A stretch of DNA of 53,218 nt from Patescibacteria group bacterium (lineage in GTDB: Bacteria; Patescibacteriota; Gracilibacteria; UBA1369; 2-02-FULL-48-14), in contig JAHIVE010000030.1 in assembly GCA_018816805.1 (NCBI GenBank), positions 1-53,218 on the forward strand, given 5' to 3'. The position numbers and the translations under genes are program-made. Every line of letters starts with the position of its first letter. The stretch's first letter is position 1. Shown here one piece after another: positions 25,346 to 33,102 of the stretch. Below the pieces are notes generated by a model, which saw nothing but the letters and a program-made list of their open reading frames with translations, had not been told where the DNA came from and ran no database searches.

Positions 25346-26710
25346 TCAGTGTACCAATTTCGAATTGAAATACTCTTCAAGTTCCTTCATCTTAACTCTC
25401 TCCTGCTCCATAGAATCTCTATCTCGCACCGTCACCGCTCCATCCTCAAGCGAATCAAAATCAAAAGTCACACAAAACGGCGTTCCAATCTCATCCTGAC
25501 GCCTGTAACGCTTCCCAATTGCACCGGATGTATCAAACTCACACCTAAAAAACTTCTTCAACGCTTCATATACCTTCCTAGCCTCCTCATCCAACTTGTT
25601 TGTAAGCGGAAAAACCGCGATTTGAACCGGCGCAATTTTTGGATCAAAATGCATAACCGTTCGTTTTTCACCATCCGGAAGCTCTTCTTCCTCATATGCA
25701 TCCAACAAAACCGTCAAAAGCGCACGAGTAAGTCCCCAAGAAGGTTCGATCACATGCGGCACAAACACCTCATTCGTAACCGGATCTCTATACTCAAGTC
25801 GCGCACCGGAATATTTAATATGCTGAGACAAATCATAGTCTCCCCTATGTGCAATTCCCTGCAGTTCACCCCACCCAAACGGGAACTGATACTCCAAATC
25901 CACCGTCTTTGTTGAATAGTGAGATAGTTCATCCGGGTCGTGTTGACGAACCCTCAAATGCTCCTCCCTAACACCAATTGCAACAAAAAAGTCCTTTGAA
26001 GCCTTCACCCACTGCTCAAAATACTCATCAACTTGATCCGAACGAACAAAATATTCTATTTCCATCATCTCAAACTCACGCGTTCTGTAAATAAAATTTC
26101 CGGGTGTAATTTCATTTCTAAATCCCTTTCCAACCTGTCCAACACCAAAAGGTAAACGAACACGAGATGAATCCAAAATATTTTTAAAATTCACAAAAAT
26201 TCCCTGTGCAGTCTCAGGTCTCAAGAAAATTTGCTCCGCTTCTTCCTCAATAACACCCTGATATGTTTTAAACATCAGGTTGAAAGCGCGCGGCATTGTC
26301 CAATCCAATTCACCACAAGCGGGACAAACCAACTTGTTATCCATCACAATATTAAAAATCTCTTCATCCGGCTTTCCATCCACATTTTCACCGGTTTTTT
26401 CCTCCACAAGTTTATCCGCACGAACCCTCTCATTACACTTTTTACAATCCATCAAAGGATCCGCAAAATTTGCAACGTGCCCTGAAGCCTCCCAAACTCG
26501 AGGATTCATCAAAATTCCGGAATCCAATCCAATCATATCATCCCTATTTTCCACAAAAGTCTTCCACCAAAAATCCATTATATTCTTTTTAAGCTGGCTG
26601 CCGTATGGCCCATAATCCCAAGTATTTGAAAGTCCTCCATAAATATCACTTCCCGGGAAAATGAATCCCCTTCGCTTACACAGAGCTACAACGTCTTCCA
26701 TTAATGCCAT
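25346..26710 (-). CDS. glyS: Glycyl-tRNA synthetase (homodimeric type)
   Basis: A class II synthetase of the eukaryote/archaeon-like homodimeric type, 454 residues. It starts with LCKRRGFIFPGSDIYGG and DYGPYGSQLKKN. Class II motif 2 is FRNEITPGNFIYRTREFEMMEIEYF, and motif 3 is EPSWGLTRALLTVL. The anticodon-binding domain (about 350-454) begins APVQIAVFPL. A zinc-like CKKC...CPAC set lies in the insertion near 85-135. The dtd gene is 25 nt upstream on the same strand, so a tRNA quality-control operon (DUF3467, dtd, glyS, FemAB-like) is likely. Confidence 0.96.
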   Translation of the reverse strand: MALMEDVVALCKRRGFIFPGSDIYGGLSNTWDYGPYGSQLKKNIMDFWWKTFVENRDDMIGLDSGILMNPRVWEASGHVANFADPLMDCKKCNERVRADKLVEEKTGENVDGKPDEEIFNIVMDNKLVCPACGELDWTMPRAFNLMFKTYQGVIEEEAEQIFLRPETAQGIFVNFKNILDSSRVRLPFGVGQVGKGFRNEITPGNFIYRTREFEMMEIEYFVRSDQVDEYFEQWVKASKDFFVAIGVREEHLRVRQHDPDELSHYSTKTVDLEYQFPFGWGELQGIAHRGDYDLSQHIKYSGARLEYRDPVTNEVFVPHVIEPSWGLTRALLTVLLDAYEEEELPDGEKRTVMHFDPKIAPVQIAVFPLTNKLDEEARKVYEALKKFFRCEFDTSGAIGKRYRRQDEIGTPFCVTFDFDSLEDGAVTVRDRDSMEQERVKMKELEEYFNSKLVH

Positions 26711-26735
26711 ATGAATAATTTAAGATGAATAAACC

Positions 26736-27188
26736 TTAACTAACTTTTGTTTTCGAATCAAGAAGGATGGTAACCGGCCCATCATTCAAACTTTTCACAC
26801 GCATCATTGCGCCAAACTCACCGGAAGCGGTTGGGATATTGACCTTCTCTATTCCCTTTATAAATGCTTTATAAATCATTTCGGCATATTCAGGATCAGC
26901 TGCAGGAGTAAAACTTGGTCTGTTTCCCTTACTCACATCCGCACAAAGCGTGAACTGTGAAACCACCAAAACACCCCCGGCAATTTCAGAAACCGGGAAT
27001 GTCATTTTTTCATTTTGATCCGGGAAAATTCGTAAACTTGTAACTTTCCCAAGCATCCATTCTAAATCAAGACTGGTATCACCTTTCTCAACACCAAGAT
27101 AAACAAGCAACCCCGGTCCAATTTGACCTACAATATCATCACCAACTTCAACCTCAGCTGATAAAACACGCTGAACAACTGCTTTCAT
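26736..27188 (-). CDS. dtd: D-aminoacyl-tRNA deacylase
   Basis: DTD hydrolyses D-amino acids, and also glycine mischarged on tRNA-Ala, from tRNA. The 150-residue protein has the family length. The catalytic motifs are SQFTL (about 77-81) and the C-terminal NDGPVT in place of the usual NxGP(V/F)T, together with the N-terminal VVQRVLSAEV. The start codon overlaps the DUF3467 stop as TAATG (27186-27190), so it is coupled to that gene. Co-location with glyS makes sense, because DTD edits glycine. Confidence 0.96.
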   Translation of the reverse strand: MKAVVQRVLSAEVEVGDDIVGQIGPGLLVYLGVEKGDTSLDLEWMLGKVTSLRIFPDQNEKMTFPVSEIAGGVLVVSQFTLCADVSKGNRPSFTPAADPEYAEMIYKAFIKGIEKVNIPTASGEFGAMMRVKSLNDGPVTILLDSKTKVS

Positions 27189-27520
27189 TATGCATTTTCT
27201 GGTAATGGAGCGGTCTCCGGAGCAGCACCAGCCTGACCAGCATCCTTTGCTTTTTTCTTGAAATCTTCAACTGCACCGCCAAGAACTTTTAAGAATGACT
27301 CAGCTGTTCGGTGGTTTAGATTCACTCGTCCTACAACTTGAATTACTGGGCTTGGTGTATTTGGTAAAAGGTATCCAAAATCAACTACAACCTCATTTGA
27401 GTTCACATTAACTGAAACAGCATTTGAATAAACACCTGCCTGTACGTCTTCAGGAACCTTCACTTGTAATTGTTGTTGTGAAGCTGATGCAGCTTTTGGG
27501 TCTGGATTTGTATCCGCCAT
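27188..27520 (-). CDS. DUF3467 family protein
   Basis: A 110-residue protein of the DUF3467 family, whose function is not known. The core runs from YSNAVSVNVNSNEVVVDFGYLLP to VVGRVNLNHRTAESFLKVL, with an Ala/Gln-rich N-terminus and an Ala/Pro-rich tail. The frame is open to 27574, but an ATG at 27520 follows the promoter, so the first 18 codons are probably untranslated. On the minus strand TTACCT-17-TATACT preceded by TGT lies at 27579-27551. It is the first gene of the run to dtd, glyS and the FemAB-like gene. Confidence 0.8.
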   Translation of the reverse strand: MADTNPDPKAASASQQQLQVKVPEDVQAGVYSNAVSVNVNSNEVVVDFGYLLPNTPSPVIQVVGRVNLNHRTAESFLKVLGGAVEDFKKKAKDAGQAGAAPETAPLPENA

Positions 27521-27550
27521 AATCATAAAAATTAAAAAATATCGAACTGG

Positions 27551-27579
27551 AGTATAACATGAAATTTTCCGCAAGGTAA
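27551..27579 (-). promoter_or_regulatory. Promoter of DUF3467-dtd-glyS
   Basis: On the minus strand TTACCT (27579-27574), a 17-bp spacer and TATACT (27556-27551) preceded by TGT. The start is expected near 27544, 24 nt before the ATG at 27520. It overlaps the divergent promoter region of the Cys-rich membrane protein. Confidence 0.6.
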
Positions 27580-27584
27580 CTCAT

Positions 27585-27612
27585 TTGCAAGTATTAATAA
27601 ATACAGGATAAT
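27585..27612 (+). promoter_or_regulatory. Promoter of the Cys-rich membrane protein
   Basis: TTGCAA (27585-27590), a 16-bp spacer and GATAAT (27607-27612). The predicted start near 27619 makes the upstream GTG at 27617 an unlikely start codon and favours ATG 27641. Confidence 0.55.
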
Positions 27613-27640
27613 TGAAGTGAATTTTCTAACACAATTTACT

Positions 27641-27988
27641 ATGATGTCTTGTTGCGGTAACCACGGCAGAGAAACAGGTCTTTGGCTGGGCCTTATTCTC
27701 TTTGTAATTGGAGCAGTTATTCTGCTTCAACTTTTTGATGTTATCCCTGAAACAACATGGGATTACCTTTGGCCATCCATTTTAGTAGTAGCAGGACTTA
27801 AATTAATGGTTACCTCAGCAGAAGCATGTGGTTACAAAGAATACAAAGAAGGATCTTGCGGATCTGATATGTGCTGCAAGAGCGGATCATGTATGCCTGA
27901 CGAATGTTGTGATAGCGGAGTCTGCGAACCGTGTGAAGAAAAACCCAAAAAGAAAGCTACTAAAAAGAAAACATCAAAGAAAAAATAA
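27641..27988 (+). CDS. Two-helix membrane protein with Cys-rich, Lys-rich tail
   Basis: About 115 residues. The short N-terminus holds CCGNHGR. Two hydrophobic helices follow (about 14-33 and 42-58), with an LFDVIPETTWDYLWPSILV-type linker as in the LiaI/DUF5668 membrane region. The C-terminal 50 residues carry a dense Cys array (GSCGSDMCCKSGSC, DECCDSGVCEPC) and a lysine-rich end (KKKATKKK). The array could bind metal or be disulfide-bonded outside the cell. The family is not identified. It ends just before the shared terminator with the TrmB-type regulator. Confidence 0.6.
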   Translation: MMSCCGNHGRETGLWLGLILFVIGAVILLQLFDVIPETTWDYLWPSILVVAGLKLMVTSAEACGYKEYKEGSCGSDMCCKSGSCMPDECCDSGVCEPCEEKPKKKATKKKTSKKK

Positions 27989-28002
27989 CACTATAAAAAT
28001 TA

Positions 28003-28036
28003 AGAGCTCTCATTTGATTTGGAGAGCTCTTTTTTT
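28003..28036. terminator. Bidirectional terminator between the Cys-rich and TrmB-type genes
   Basis: AGAGCTCTC (28003-28011) pairs perfectly with GAGAGCTCT (28022-28030), with a 10-nt loop and a T run at 28031-28036. On the minus strand A-rich sequence gives TTTTTA after the stem. The stem encodes the last codons (RALQIK) and stop of the minus-strand regulator. Confidence 0.88.
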
Positions 28037-28762
28037 AAAATATTGATATAAAATAATTTCCTGAATGAATTTTGCATATAATTCATCGTCTATTTGCAAA
28101 GCCCTTAATTCATCATTTACGCTGAAAATAAAAACCATCCTATTCCCTTGCATCAATAAATCACCATAAGCTGGCGAAACAATTTCAGTCCCAAAACATT
28201 CATTCATAGCAAAATGTTGTTTAGCAAATTTTAAATATTTTGATGGAACGCATAATTTCAAATTATTCGTGTATTTTTCTGAAAAACTTTTTAAAAAGGA
28301 CTGAATCAAACTTTTTTTCTTAGTTCCAAAGCTGAAAAAGATTGCATGAAGTATGTCACTACCACAGATTTTTTCCATTAAAAGAGATTTCACTGCACTC
28401 TCTCCGTGATGGAAAATCATTTTTTGTCTCAATTTTGCTGAAATACCTTCAATATTTTGCAACTTATTGACGCATGTTTTTGCCATTTTCATTTTGAATT
28501 TTACTTCAGAAAATTGTTTCTCTATTCCATATAGCAAACATTCGGGATCATGAGGAATATACCGCCTGCCATTTTTTGATTGTTCATACGTAACAATTCC
28601 TCTTTCACAAAGAGTATCTAAAACCGAATATGCAGTGACTCTTTTCATTCCCACTCTTTTTGCAATAATACTTGCTGGAGAAGGGCCAATTCTTAAAAGC
28701 ATCAAATAAATTGATGCTTCTTTTTCACTTAACCCTATTTGCATTAGGTGTTCGATATACAT
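28010..28762 (-). CDS. TrmB-type winged-helix transcriptional regulator
   Basis: A 250-residue regulator. The N-terminus is a winged helix of the TrmB/MarR kind (LSEKEASIYLMLLRIGPSPA, then RVGMKRVTAYSVLDTLCERGIV, then a wing with RRYIPHDPE). A helical linker (about 80-120) and a C-terminal effector-like domain (about 125-245) with FGTEIVSPAYGDLLMQGNR follow. TrmB regulators often sense sugars, but the ligand here is not evident. It is divergent from the atypical response regulator at 28962. The shared 199-bp spacer holds a perfect 21-bp palindrome and a second hairpin, which are likely operators. Confidence 0.8.
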   Translation of the reverse strand: MYIEHLMQIGLSEKEASIYLMLLRIGPSPASIIAKRVGMKRVTAYSVLDTLCERGIVTYEQSKNGRRYIPHDPECLLYGIEKQFSEVKFKMKMAKTCVNKLQNIEGISAKLRQKMIFHHGESAVKSLLMEKICGSDILHAIFFSFGTKKKSLIQSFLKSFSEKYTNNLKLCVPSKYLKFAKQHFAMNECFGTEIVSPAYGDLLMQGNRMVFIFSVNDELRALQIDDELYAKFIQEIILYQYFKKRALQIK

Positions 28763-28820
28763 AAAAAATAGTTAGAAGCTTAAAAGCTAAAAAATTTTCT
28801 TTCCTTTGTAAAGCAAGTTG

Positions 28821-28841
28821 TGTTGTCAAACTTTGACAACA
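28821..28841. promoter_or_regulatory. Perfect palindrome (10 bp arms) between divergent regulators
   Basis: TGTTGTCAAA-C-TTTGACAACA at 28821-28841 is a perfect inverted repeat. The half-site TGACAACA recurs at 28872-28879. The stretch between them holds ATGGCTT-GTCT-AAGCCAT (28855-28872), which is a hairpin. Position and symmetry fit an operator for the TrmB-type protein or the response regulator. A TTGACA inside the palindrome could also serve as a -35. Confidence 0.65.
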
Positions 28842-28961
28842 CCCCCTCATAAAAATGGCTTGTCTAAGCCATGACAACATGTTTTTAACCTGTTAATTGT
28901 ACTTTTCATTTACGTTTTTTTAGTGCTCAAAATATGCTGAAAATCCCTAACAAAAAAACAA

Positions 28962-29660
28962 ATGCACGTCCTAATTATCACCCCATTTCACTTACAAGGC
29001 TCAATGCTTGTTAATGCATTAAAGCGAAAAAACGTTCGCTCAATGACCTGTCTTCCAAACTCCTTGAACTACGAATGGTTTCCAGAAACGGATGCAGTCC
29101 TAATTCCCCATGTTTTAAAAAACGACCATTGGAAACTAATTCGCAGATTTCTAGAGGATTTAAAAAACAATATTCCAATTATTGTACTTGGTAAAATTCA
29201 AAAGGAAATTTTTTCAATAAAAGAACTTACAAAACTTCTGCCACGAATTATTTGCATAAATGACTCAATGAAATTAGATCAAGTCCCAATTATATTGAAA
29301 GAAAGCATAGATGAAAGTTTTAAAAAAAATAAAAATTCTGAATTAACGGTTGATGACGTAAAACTAGATAGAAACACAAGAGAAGTGTCTGTAAAAAACA
29401 CAGCAATTTTTTTAACACGAAAAGAATATTACTTATTAGAACTTCTAATGATCAATGCAGGACATGTGATTACAAGAGAAGCAATAATTGATCATGTTTG
29501 GGATAGAAGAAGTTTTGTTGCACAAAACACAATTGATGTTTACATCAGCCGACTTAGAAGAAAAATTGACAAACGTGTCAACAAAACATTCATAACAACC
29601 GTCCCCTGTTTAGGATACCAATTTGAAAAAAAGGGAACTTTACAAACAATCCGTTTATGA
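28962..29660 (+). CDS. Atypical OmpR-type response regulator
   Basis: A 232-residue protein with a receiver-like N-terminal domain (1 to about 115) and a clear OmpR/PhoB winged helix (about 128-225: LTRKEYYLLELLMINAGHVITRE, then DVYISRLRRKID and GYQF). The receiver lacks the acidic pair after strand 1 (VLIITPF instead of a DDE motif) and has Pro where the phospho-accepting Asp should stand (DAVLIP). It is therefore not expected to be phosphorylated in the standard way. No histidine kinase is adjacent. A weak promoter TTACGT-17-TATGCT (28910-28938) precedes it. It may work constitutively or bind a ligand. Confidence 0.85.
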   Translation: MHVLIITPFHLQGSMLVNALKRKNVRSMTCLPNSLNYEWFPETDAVLIPHVLKNDHWKLIRRFLEDLKNNIPIIVLGKIQKEIFSIKELTKLLPRIICINDSMKLDQVPIILKESIDESFKKNKNSELTVDDVKLDRNTREVSVKNTAIFLTRKEYYLLELLMINAGHVITREAIIDHVWDRRSFVAQNTIDVYISRLRRKIDKRVNKTFITTVPCLGYQFEKKGTLQTIRL

Positions 29661-29708
29661 TAGTGTGGCAAGTAAGGGTATGCGTTTCACAATCTAATTA
29701 TTCTCCAT

Positions 29709-30788
29709 ATGGTCCAGGCCAATTTTACAGTTGACAGTAAAATGTCGCCACAAGCGCTTAAACTGCATGCTCTCATAGATCATCTGATGATCGTCCTCTC
29801 CGACAAGGAAAAATTCATTATTCAAAACCGTTTCGCACTTGAAAATAACAAGAGAATGACTCTTGAAGAAAGTGGCAGACATTTTGGAGTGACAAGAGAA
29901 AGAATTCGACAAATTGAAAAGAGCGCACTGAGAAAACTTGAACGGAATGCACAAAACACAAACCTCAAAATTCTTACTGAATTTGCAAAAGCACTTTTGG
30001 AAAAACAAGGTGGCGTTGTTCAAAATGAACACTTTAAAAAACTATTAATGCAGATCTTGCCAAATATCACAAAACAAGAAATTCAAGACTTGCATCTAGC
30101 TCTAGTTTTAGATCCGGATATTTATTTTGAATCAAACACACTTAAATACAATCCTTTCTGGCGCATTAGCTCATTTAGCCCAAAAATAATTAAACAAATT
30201 GCTGATGCTTCATTGAAGCTGCTTCAAGCAAAAAAACAAGTAATTCCTGTTGATAAAATTACACAAAAAGTTAATGAATCAATTGGAACAAATTTTGAAG
30301 TTAAAACTGTTGAAAATGTTCTTCGCGTTATTAAGGAATGTAAATTCATGGAAAATGGTGTTGGATTATATGCCTGGAGACACATTCACCCACGTACCCT
30401 ACGAGACAAAATATTTTATATTTTTAGAAAAGAAAAAAAGCCTCTCCATTTCCAAAAAATCGCTTCTCTTATCAAAAACTCAAATTTTGACAGTAAAAAT
30501 GTTAACACCCAAGCTGTTCACAACGAACTAATTAGAAACTCAAGCTTTATTCTAATTGGAAGAGGAATTTACGCTCTTTCAGAATGGGGCTTCAAAACGG
30601 GAACAGTTGCGGACGTCATTGAAGACGTCCTATCTGATGGCGCTCCAAGAAGCAGAGAAGAAATTACAAAAGCCGTTCTGGACAAGCGCCACGTCAAAAC
30701 AATTACTATTTATCTAAACCTAAAGAACAAACCACAATTTGTTCGTGTAGGTCGTGATAAATATACTCTCGCAAAATTTGCGGCCTAA
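29709..30788 (+). CDS. Sigma-70 region 4 plus HARE-HTH protein
   Basis: A 359-residue protein. Residues about 25-80 match sigma-70 region 4, the -35 recognition helix-turn-helix (LSDKEKFIIQNRFAL, then TLEESGRHFGVTRERIRQIEKSALRKL). No region 2 is present, so it is not a full sigma factor. A middle part of about 150 residues is unassigned. The segment about 225-300 (PLHFQKIASLI to ILIGRGIYALSEWG) resembles a HARE-HTH (HB1/ASXL/restriction enzyme HTH) domain, with a further winged-helix-like end (SREEITKAVLDKR). It may contact RNA polymerase or promoters, or recognise modified DNA. It lies 48 nt after the atypical response regulator and converges on the redoxin with a 4-nt overlap. Confidence 0.83.
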   Translation: MVQANFTVDSKMSPQALKLHALIDHLMIVLSDKEKFIIQNRFALENNKRMTLEESGRHFGVTRERIRQIEKSALRKLERNAQNTNLKILTEFAKALLEKQGGVVQNEHFKKLLMQILPNITKQEIQDLHLALVLDPDIYFESNTLKYNPFWRISSFSPKIIKQIADASLKLLQAKKQVIPVDKITQKVNESIGTNFEVKTVENVLRVIKECKFMENGVGLYAWRHIHPRTLRDKIFYIFRKEKKPLHFQKIASLIKNSNFDSKNVNTQAVHNELIRNSSFILIGRGIYALSEWGFKTGTVADVIEDVLSDGAPRSREEITKAVLDKRHVKTITIYLNLKNKPQFVRVGRDKYTLAKFAA

Positions 30789-31273
30789 GAGACCCATTTT
30801 ATAGAACAACCCTGAGAATATTTCTGTTGAGCTTTTGGCTTCTTTCCTTTCAAAATTGCTTCAGCAGCCTCACGGACTCCTTCAAAGGCTCCTCTATATT
30901 CCAACTTTCTATCTGGTCCATAAACAAAAATATCAGGCGTACAAACCGCCCCAAATTTTTTAGCAACACTTTGATCCTCATCAAACAAATACGGAAAGTC
31001 CATATCTCTTTCTTTTGCATATGCAGCCATTTTCTCAAAAGAATCCTCCGGATAATCCAGATTTGCATTTGAATTAATACCAACAAATTGAACCGACTCC
31101 ATTTCTTTTGCAATACTCACTAAATCATCCCACATTGCCTGAACATAAGGACAATGATTACACATAAAAATAACTACTAAAACTTTCTTATTTGAAAAAT
31201 CATCAGCATTATAAATACAATCACCCACACCCTTTAATGAAAAGTTAGGCATTTTGCTACCAAGCGACACCAT
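30785..31273 (-). CDS. Thioredoxin-fold redoxin (peroxiredoxin-like)
   Basis: A 162-residue thioredoxin-fold protein of the AhpC/TSA-like redoxin group. It opens LGSKMPNFSLKGV and has the active-site pair C38-N-H-C41 in FMCNHCPYVQAMWDDL. The conserved cis-Pro region is AVCTPDIFVYG. No signal peptide is seen, so it is cytoplasmic. The start is set at 31273 (MVSLGSK) because that matches the family N-terminus; the longer frame to 31336 runs through the upstream gene. It overlaps the DUF4010 gene by 17 nt and is probably co-transcribed with it. The natural substrate is not known. Confidence 0.85.
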   Translation of the reverse strand: MVSLGSKMPNFSLKGVGDCIYNADDFSNKKVLVVIFMCNHCPYVQAMWDDLVSIAKEMESVQFVGINSNANLDYPEDSFEKMAAYAKERDMDFPYLFDEDQSVAKKFGAVCTPDIFVYGPDRKLEYRGAFEGVREAAEAILKGKKPKAQQKYSQGCSIKWVS

Positions 31274-32570
31274 TGACGACTGAAGTAATACCATCAACCA
31301 AGTTAAGTTTAAAAAGCAAAAGCGACAACAAACCAACAGCCATAATCAATATTAATGCAGTAAAAGTTTTTCTACCAACAGTGTGACTTCCAAAAGACAA
31401 AACAATAATTCCTTTCACTAGGGTATTTGTCATTGTAGCAATAGTAATAGTAGTTGCCGCAGCAAAATTTGAAATATCACCAGCCAAACTCAAATTTGAC
31501 ATAGAAACTGTTATTGCATCCACATCCACAAACCCAGAAATAAAAGCTGTTAAATAAAGTCCCTGATCTCCAAAATTCAAACTTACAAACTTTGAAATGA
31601 ATAAAAGCGCTGCAAAAAACAATCCAAACTGAAGAGCCGGCCAAAGTTGGAAAGGTGATTGTAAATTTAATTGTTTATCAGTAACCGTTCTTGATTCACC
31701 TTTTCTTTTAAACCAATAAAAAAATGACAATATAACACCGGTTATTCCCATTGCTCCCATTGGCACCATCAAAGTTGGAAATAAGGCTCTATTAAGTACT
31801 GTTACTTCTAACAAAACTCTAAAAAACATTGCTGAAGACGCAATTAAAATTCCAAAGACAAAAGGATCAACAATACTCTTTGAACGTTTACTAAGATTTG
31901 AAAAACTCATTGAAACAGCGGTCGACGACACTAACCCACCCAAAAGTCCTCCCAGGCCAATTCCCTTTTTTGGACCAACAAGTTTAATTGCCACATAACT
32001 TACAAAAGAAATTCCTGAAATAAAGATAACCATCAACCATATATTGTATGGATTCAAAATATCCAAAGGTCCAAATGTTTGATTGGGCAGTAAAGGAAGA
32101 ATCACAAAAACCACAACAATAAATTTCACAGTGTCATATACTTCCTCTTTTTCAACCCTTTTCACAAAAGTATGTAAAGGCTTTTTTAAATACAAAAGTG
32201 CCAGAACAAGCAATGTAACAACGGTTGCTATCAAATACTCTCCCATTCCAACCAAAACACCCGTTATATAGACAAAAAAAGTAGCTATCTCACTTGTTGC
32301 ACCATAATCTTTCCCCAAAACCGAGGAAATTACATATGCGGAAACAATCATTAATAAAAATCCTCCTGTAAAAATTGAGAACAATGGCATTGCTTCCCCA
32401 AAAAAAACATAAACTAAATATCCAAGCATTCCCACCAAGCTCATTGTTCTAATTCCACCAAAGGAGCTTAAACCCGCAATTTGGCTTTTTTTCTCACGTT
32501 CAATTCCAATCAGCATGCCAAGCAGCAAAGAAAACCCCAATCCTTCAAAGAAATACAGCGTGTCGATCAT
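31257..32570 (-). CDS. MgtC/SapB family membrane protein with DUF4010
   Basis: A 437-residue integral membrane protein with about 12 helices. The N-terminal third matches MgtC/SapB (LGFSLLLGMLIGIEREKKSQ, then FGGIRTMSLVGMLGYL). The rest matches DUF4010 (PLLPNQTFGPLDILNPYNIW, then GLLGGLVSSTAVSMSFS, and SGFVDVDAITVSM near the end). The family is linked to ion homeostasis and acid tolerance; the transported species is not established. It is the first gene of a pair with the redoxin. The -10 TAAACT ends 7 nt before the ATG, so the message should be leaderless. Confidence 0.9.
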   Translation of the reverse strand: MIDTLYFFEGLGFSLLLGMLIGIEREKKSQIAGLSSFGGIRTMSLVGMLGYLVYVFFGEAMPLFSIFTGGFLLMIVSAYVISSVLGKDYGATSEIATFFVYITGVLVGMGEYLIATVVTLLVLALLYLKKPLHTFVKRVEKEEVYDTVKFIVVVFVILPLLPNQTFGPLDILNPYNIWLMVIFISGISFVSYVAIKLVGPKKGIGLGGLLGGLVSSTAVSMSFSNLSKRSKSIVDPFVFGILIASSAMFFRVLLEVTVLNRALFPTLMVPMGAMGITGVILSFFYWFKRKGESRTVTDKQLNLQSPFQLWPALQFGLFFAALLFISKFVSLNFGDQGLYLTAFISGFVDVDAITVSMSNLSLAGDISNFAAATTITIATMTNTLVKGIIVLSFGSHTVGRKTFTALILIMAVGLLSLLLFKLNLVDGITSVVNGVAW

Positions 32571-32576
32571 GCTTTA

Positions 32577-32604
32577 AGTTTAAGGAAAAATTAGCAAATT
32601 GCAA
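32577..32604 (-). promoter_or_regulatory. Promoter of the DUF4010-redoxin pair
   Basis: On the minus strand TTGCAA (32604-32599), a 16-bp spacer and TAAACT (32582-32577). The start point falls on the ATG at 32570. Confidence 0.65.
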
Positions 32605-32657
32605 ACCTGAGAAAACACTGTTGACTTGCAAAAAACAGAAGTTATTAGGAAATTTTC

Positions 32658-32685
32658 TTGTACTTTTATCGATATTCGCTAAAAT
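32658..32685 (+). promoter_or_regulatory. Promoter of tRNA-Leu and tRNA-Val
   Basis: TTGTAC (32658-32663), a 16-bp spacer and TAAAAT (32680-32685). The start is expected near 32692, about 9 nt before tRNA-Leu. tRNA-Val has no clear promoter of its own. Confidence 0.6.
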
Positions 32686-32700
32686 GGCACATGCTTTTAG

Positions 32701-32789
32701 GGGCAAGTGGCGGAATTGGTAGACGCGCTAGCTTGAGGGGCTAGTCCTGAATTATCGGGGTGGAGGTTCAAGTCCTCTCTTGCCCACCA
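32701..32789 (+). tRNA. tRNA-Leu (GAG)
   Basis: A class II tRNA with a long variable arm. Acceptor GGGCAAG pairs with CTTGCCC, discriminator A, encoded CCA at 32787-32789. Anticodon stem CTAGC/GCTAG with loop TTGAGGG puts GAG at 32735-32737. The T loop is TTCAAGT. Repeat copy B follows directly after the CCA. Confidence 0.95.
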
Positions 32790-32876
32790 CAGACGCGACA
32801 GGACGAAGCCCTGCATCGTGTCGCCGAGCGGCCGCTACTACCGCGAGGCAAAGGCGCGAGCGAATGCGAGCGTAAC
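32790..32876 (+). repeat. tRNA-trailing repeat, copy B
   Basis: It begins CAGACGCGACAG right after the CCA of tRNA-Leu. It contains GCGACA pairing with TGTCGC, a GCGGCCGC palindrome and CTACTACC, and ends AAGGCGCGAGCGAATGCGAG. Order and ends match copy A at 19304. It is markedly G+C-rich compared with the surrounding sequence. It lies between tRNA-Leu and tRNA-Val. Confidence 0.65.
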
Positions 32877-32889
32877 GAAATCAAAATAG

Positions 32890-32966
32890 GGGCGCTTAGC
32901 TCAGTTGGTTAGAGCGTCTGGTTTACACCCAGAAGGTCAGTGGTTCGACTCCACTAGCGCCCACCA
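32890..32966 (+). tRNA. tRNA-Val (UAC)
   Basis: Acceptor GGGCGCT pairs with AGCGCCC, discriminator A, encoded CCA at 32964-32966. Anticodon stem TCTGG/CCAGA with loop TTTACAC puts TAC at 32924-32926. T arm AGTGG-TTCGACT-CCACT. No trailing repeat is present after this one. Confidence 0.96.
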
Positions 32967-33102
32967 GTTTGAAAGACCCAGCATCAGATGGGTGCTTTTA
33001 AACCTGTTTGGATTAAAAGTGGAGAAAGAACCTTCCCACAAATTTCTTTACAATTTCTCACTTTTCATGGATATTAACATTGAAATATTTTATCCCACGC
33101 CC

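Noticed and set aside
30785..31336. Longer form of the redoxin
   Set aside because: The extra 21 residues are read through the DUF4010 coding end and do not match the family N-terminus.
32790..32876. Vector or adaptor contamination because of the NotI-like GCGGCCGC
   Set aside because: The ends match the native copy at 19304, and the flanks are continuous tRNA genes.
32905..33102. Upstream extension of the SLH protease gene
   Set aside because: It begins inside tRNA-Val; ATG 33103 gives a proper signal peptide.
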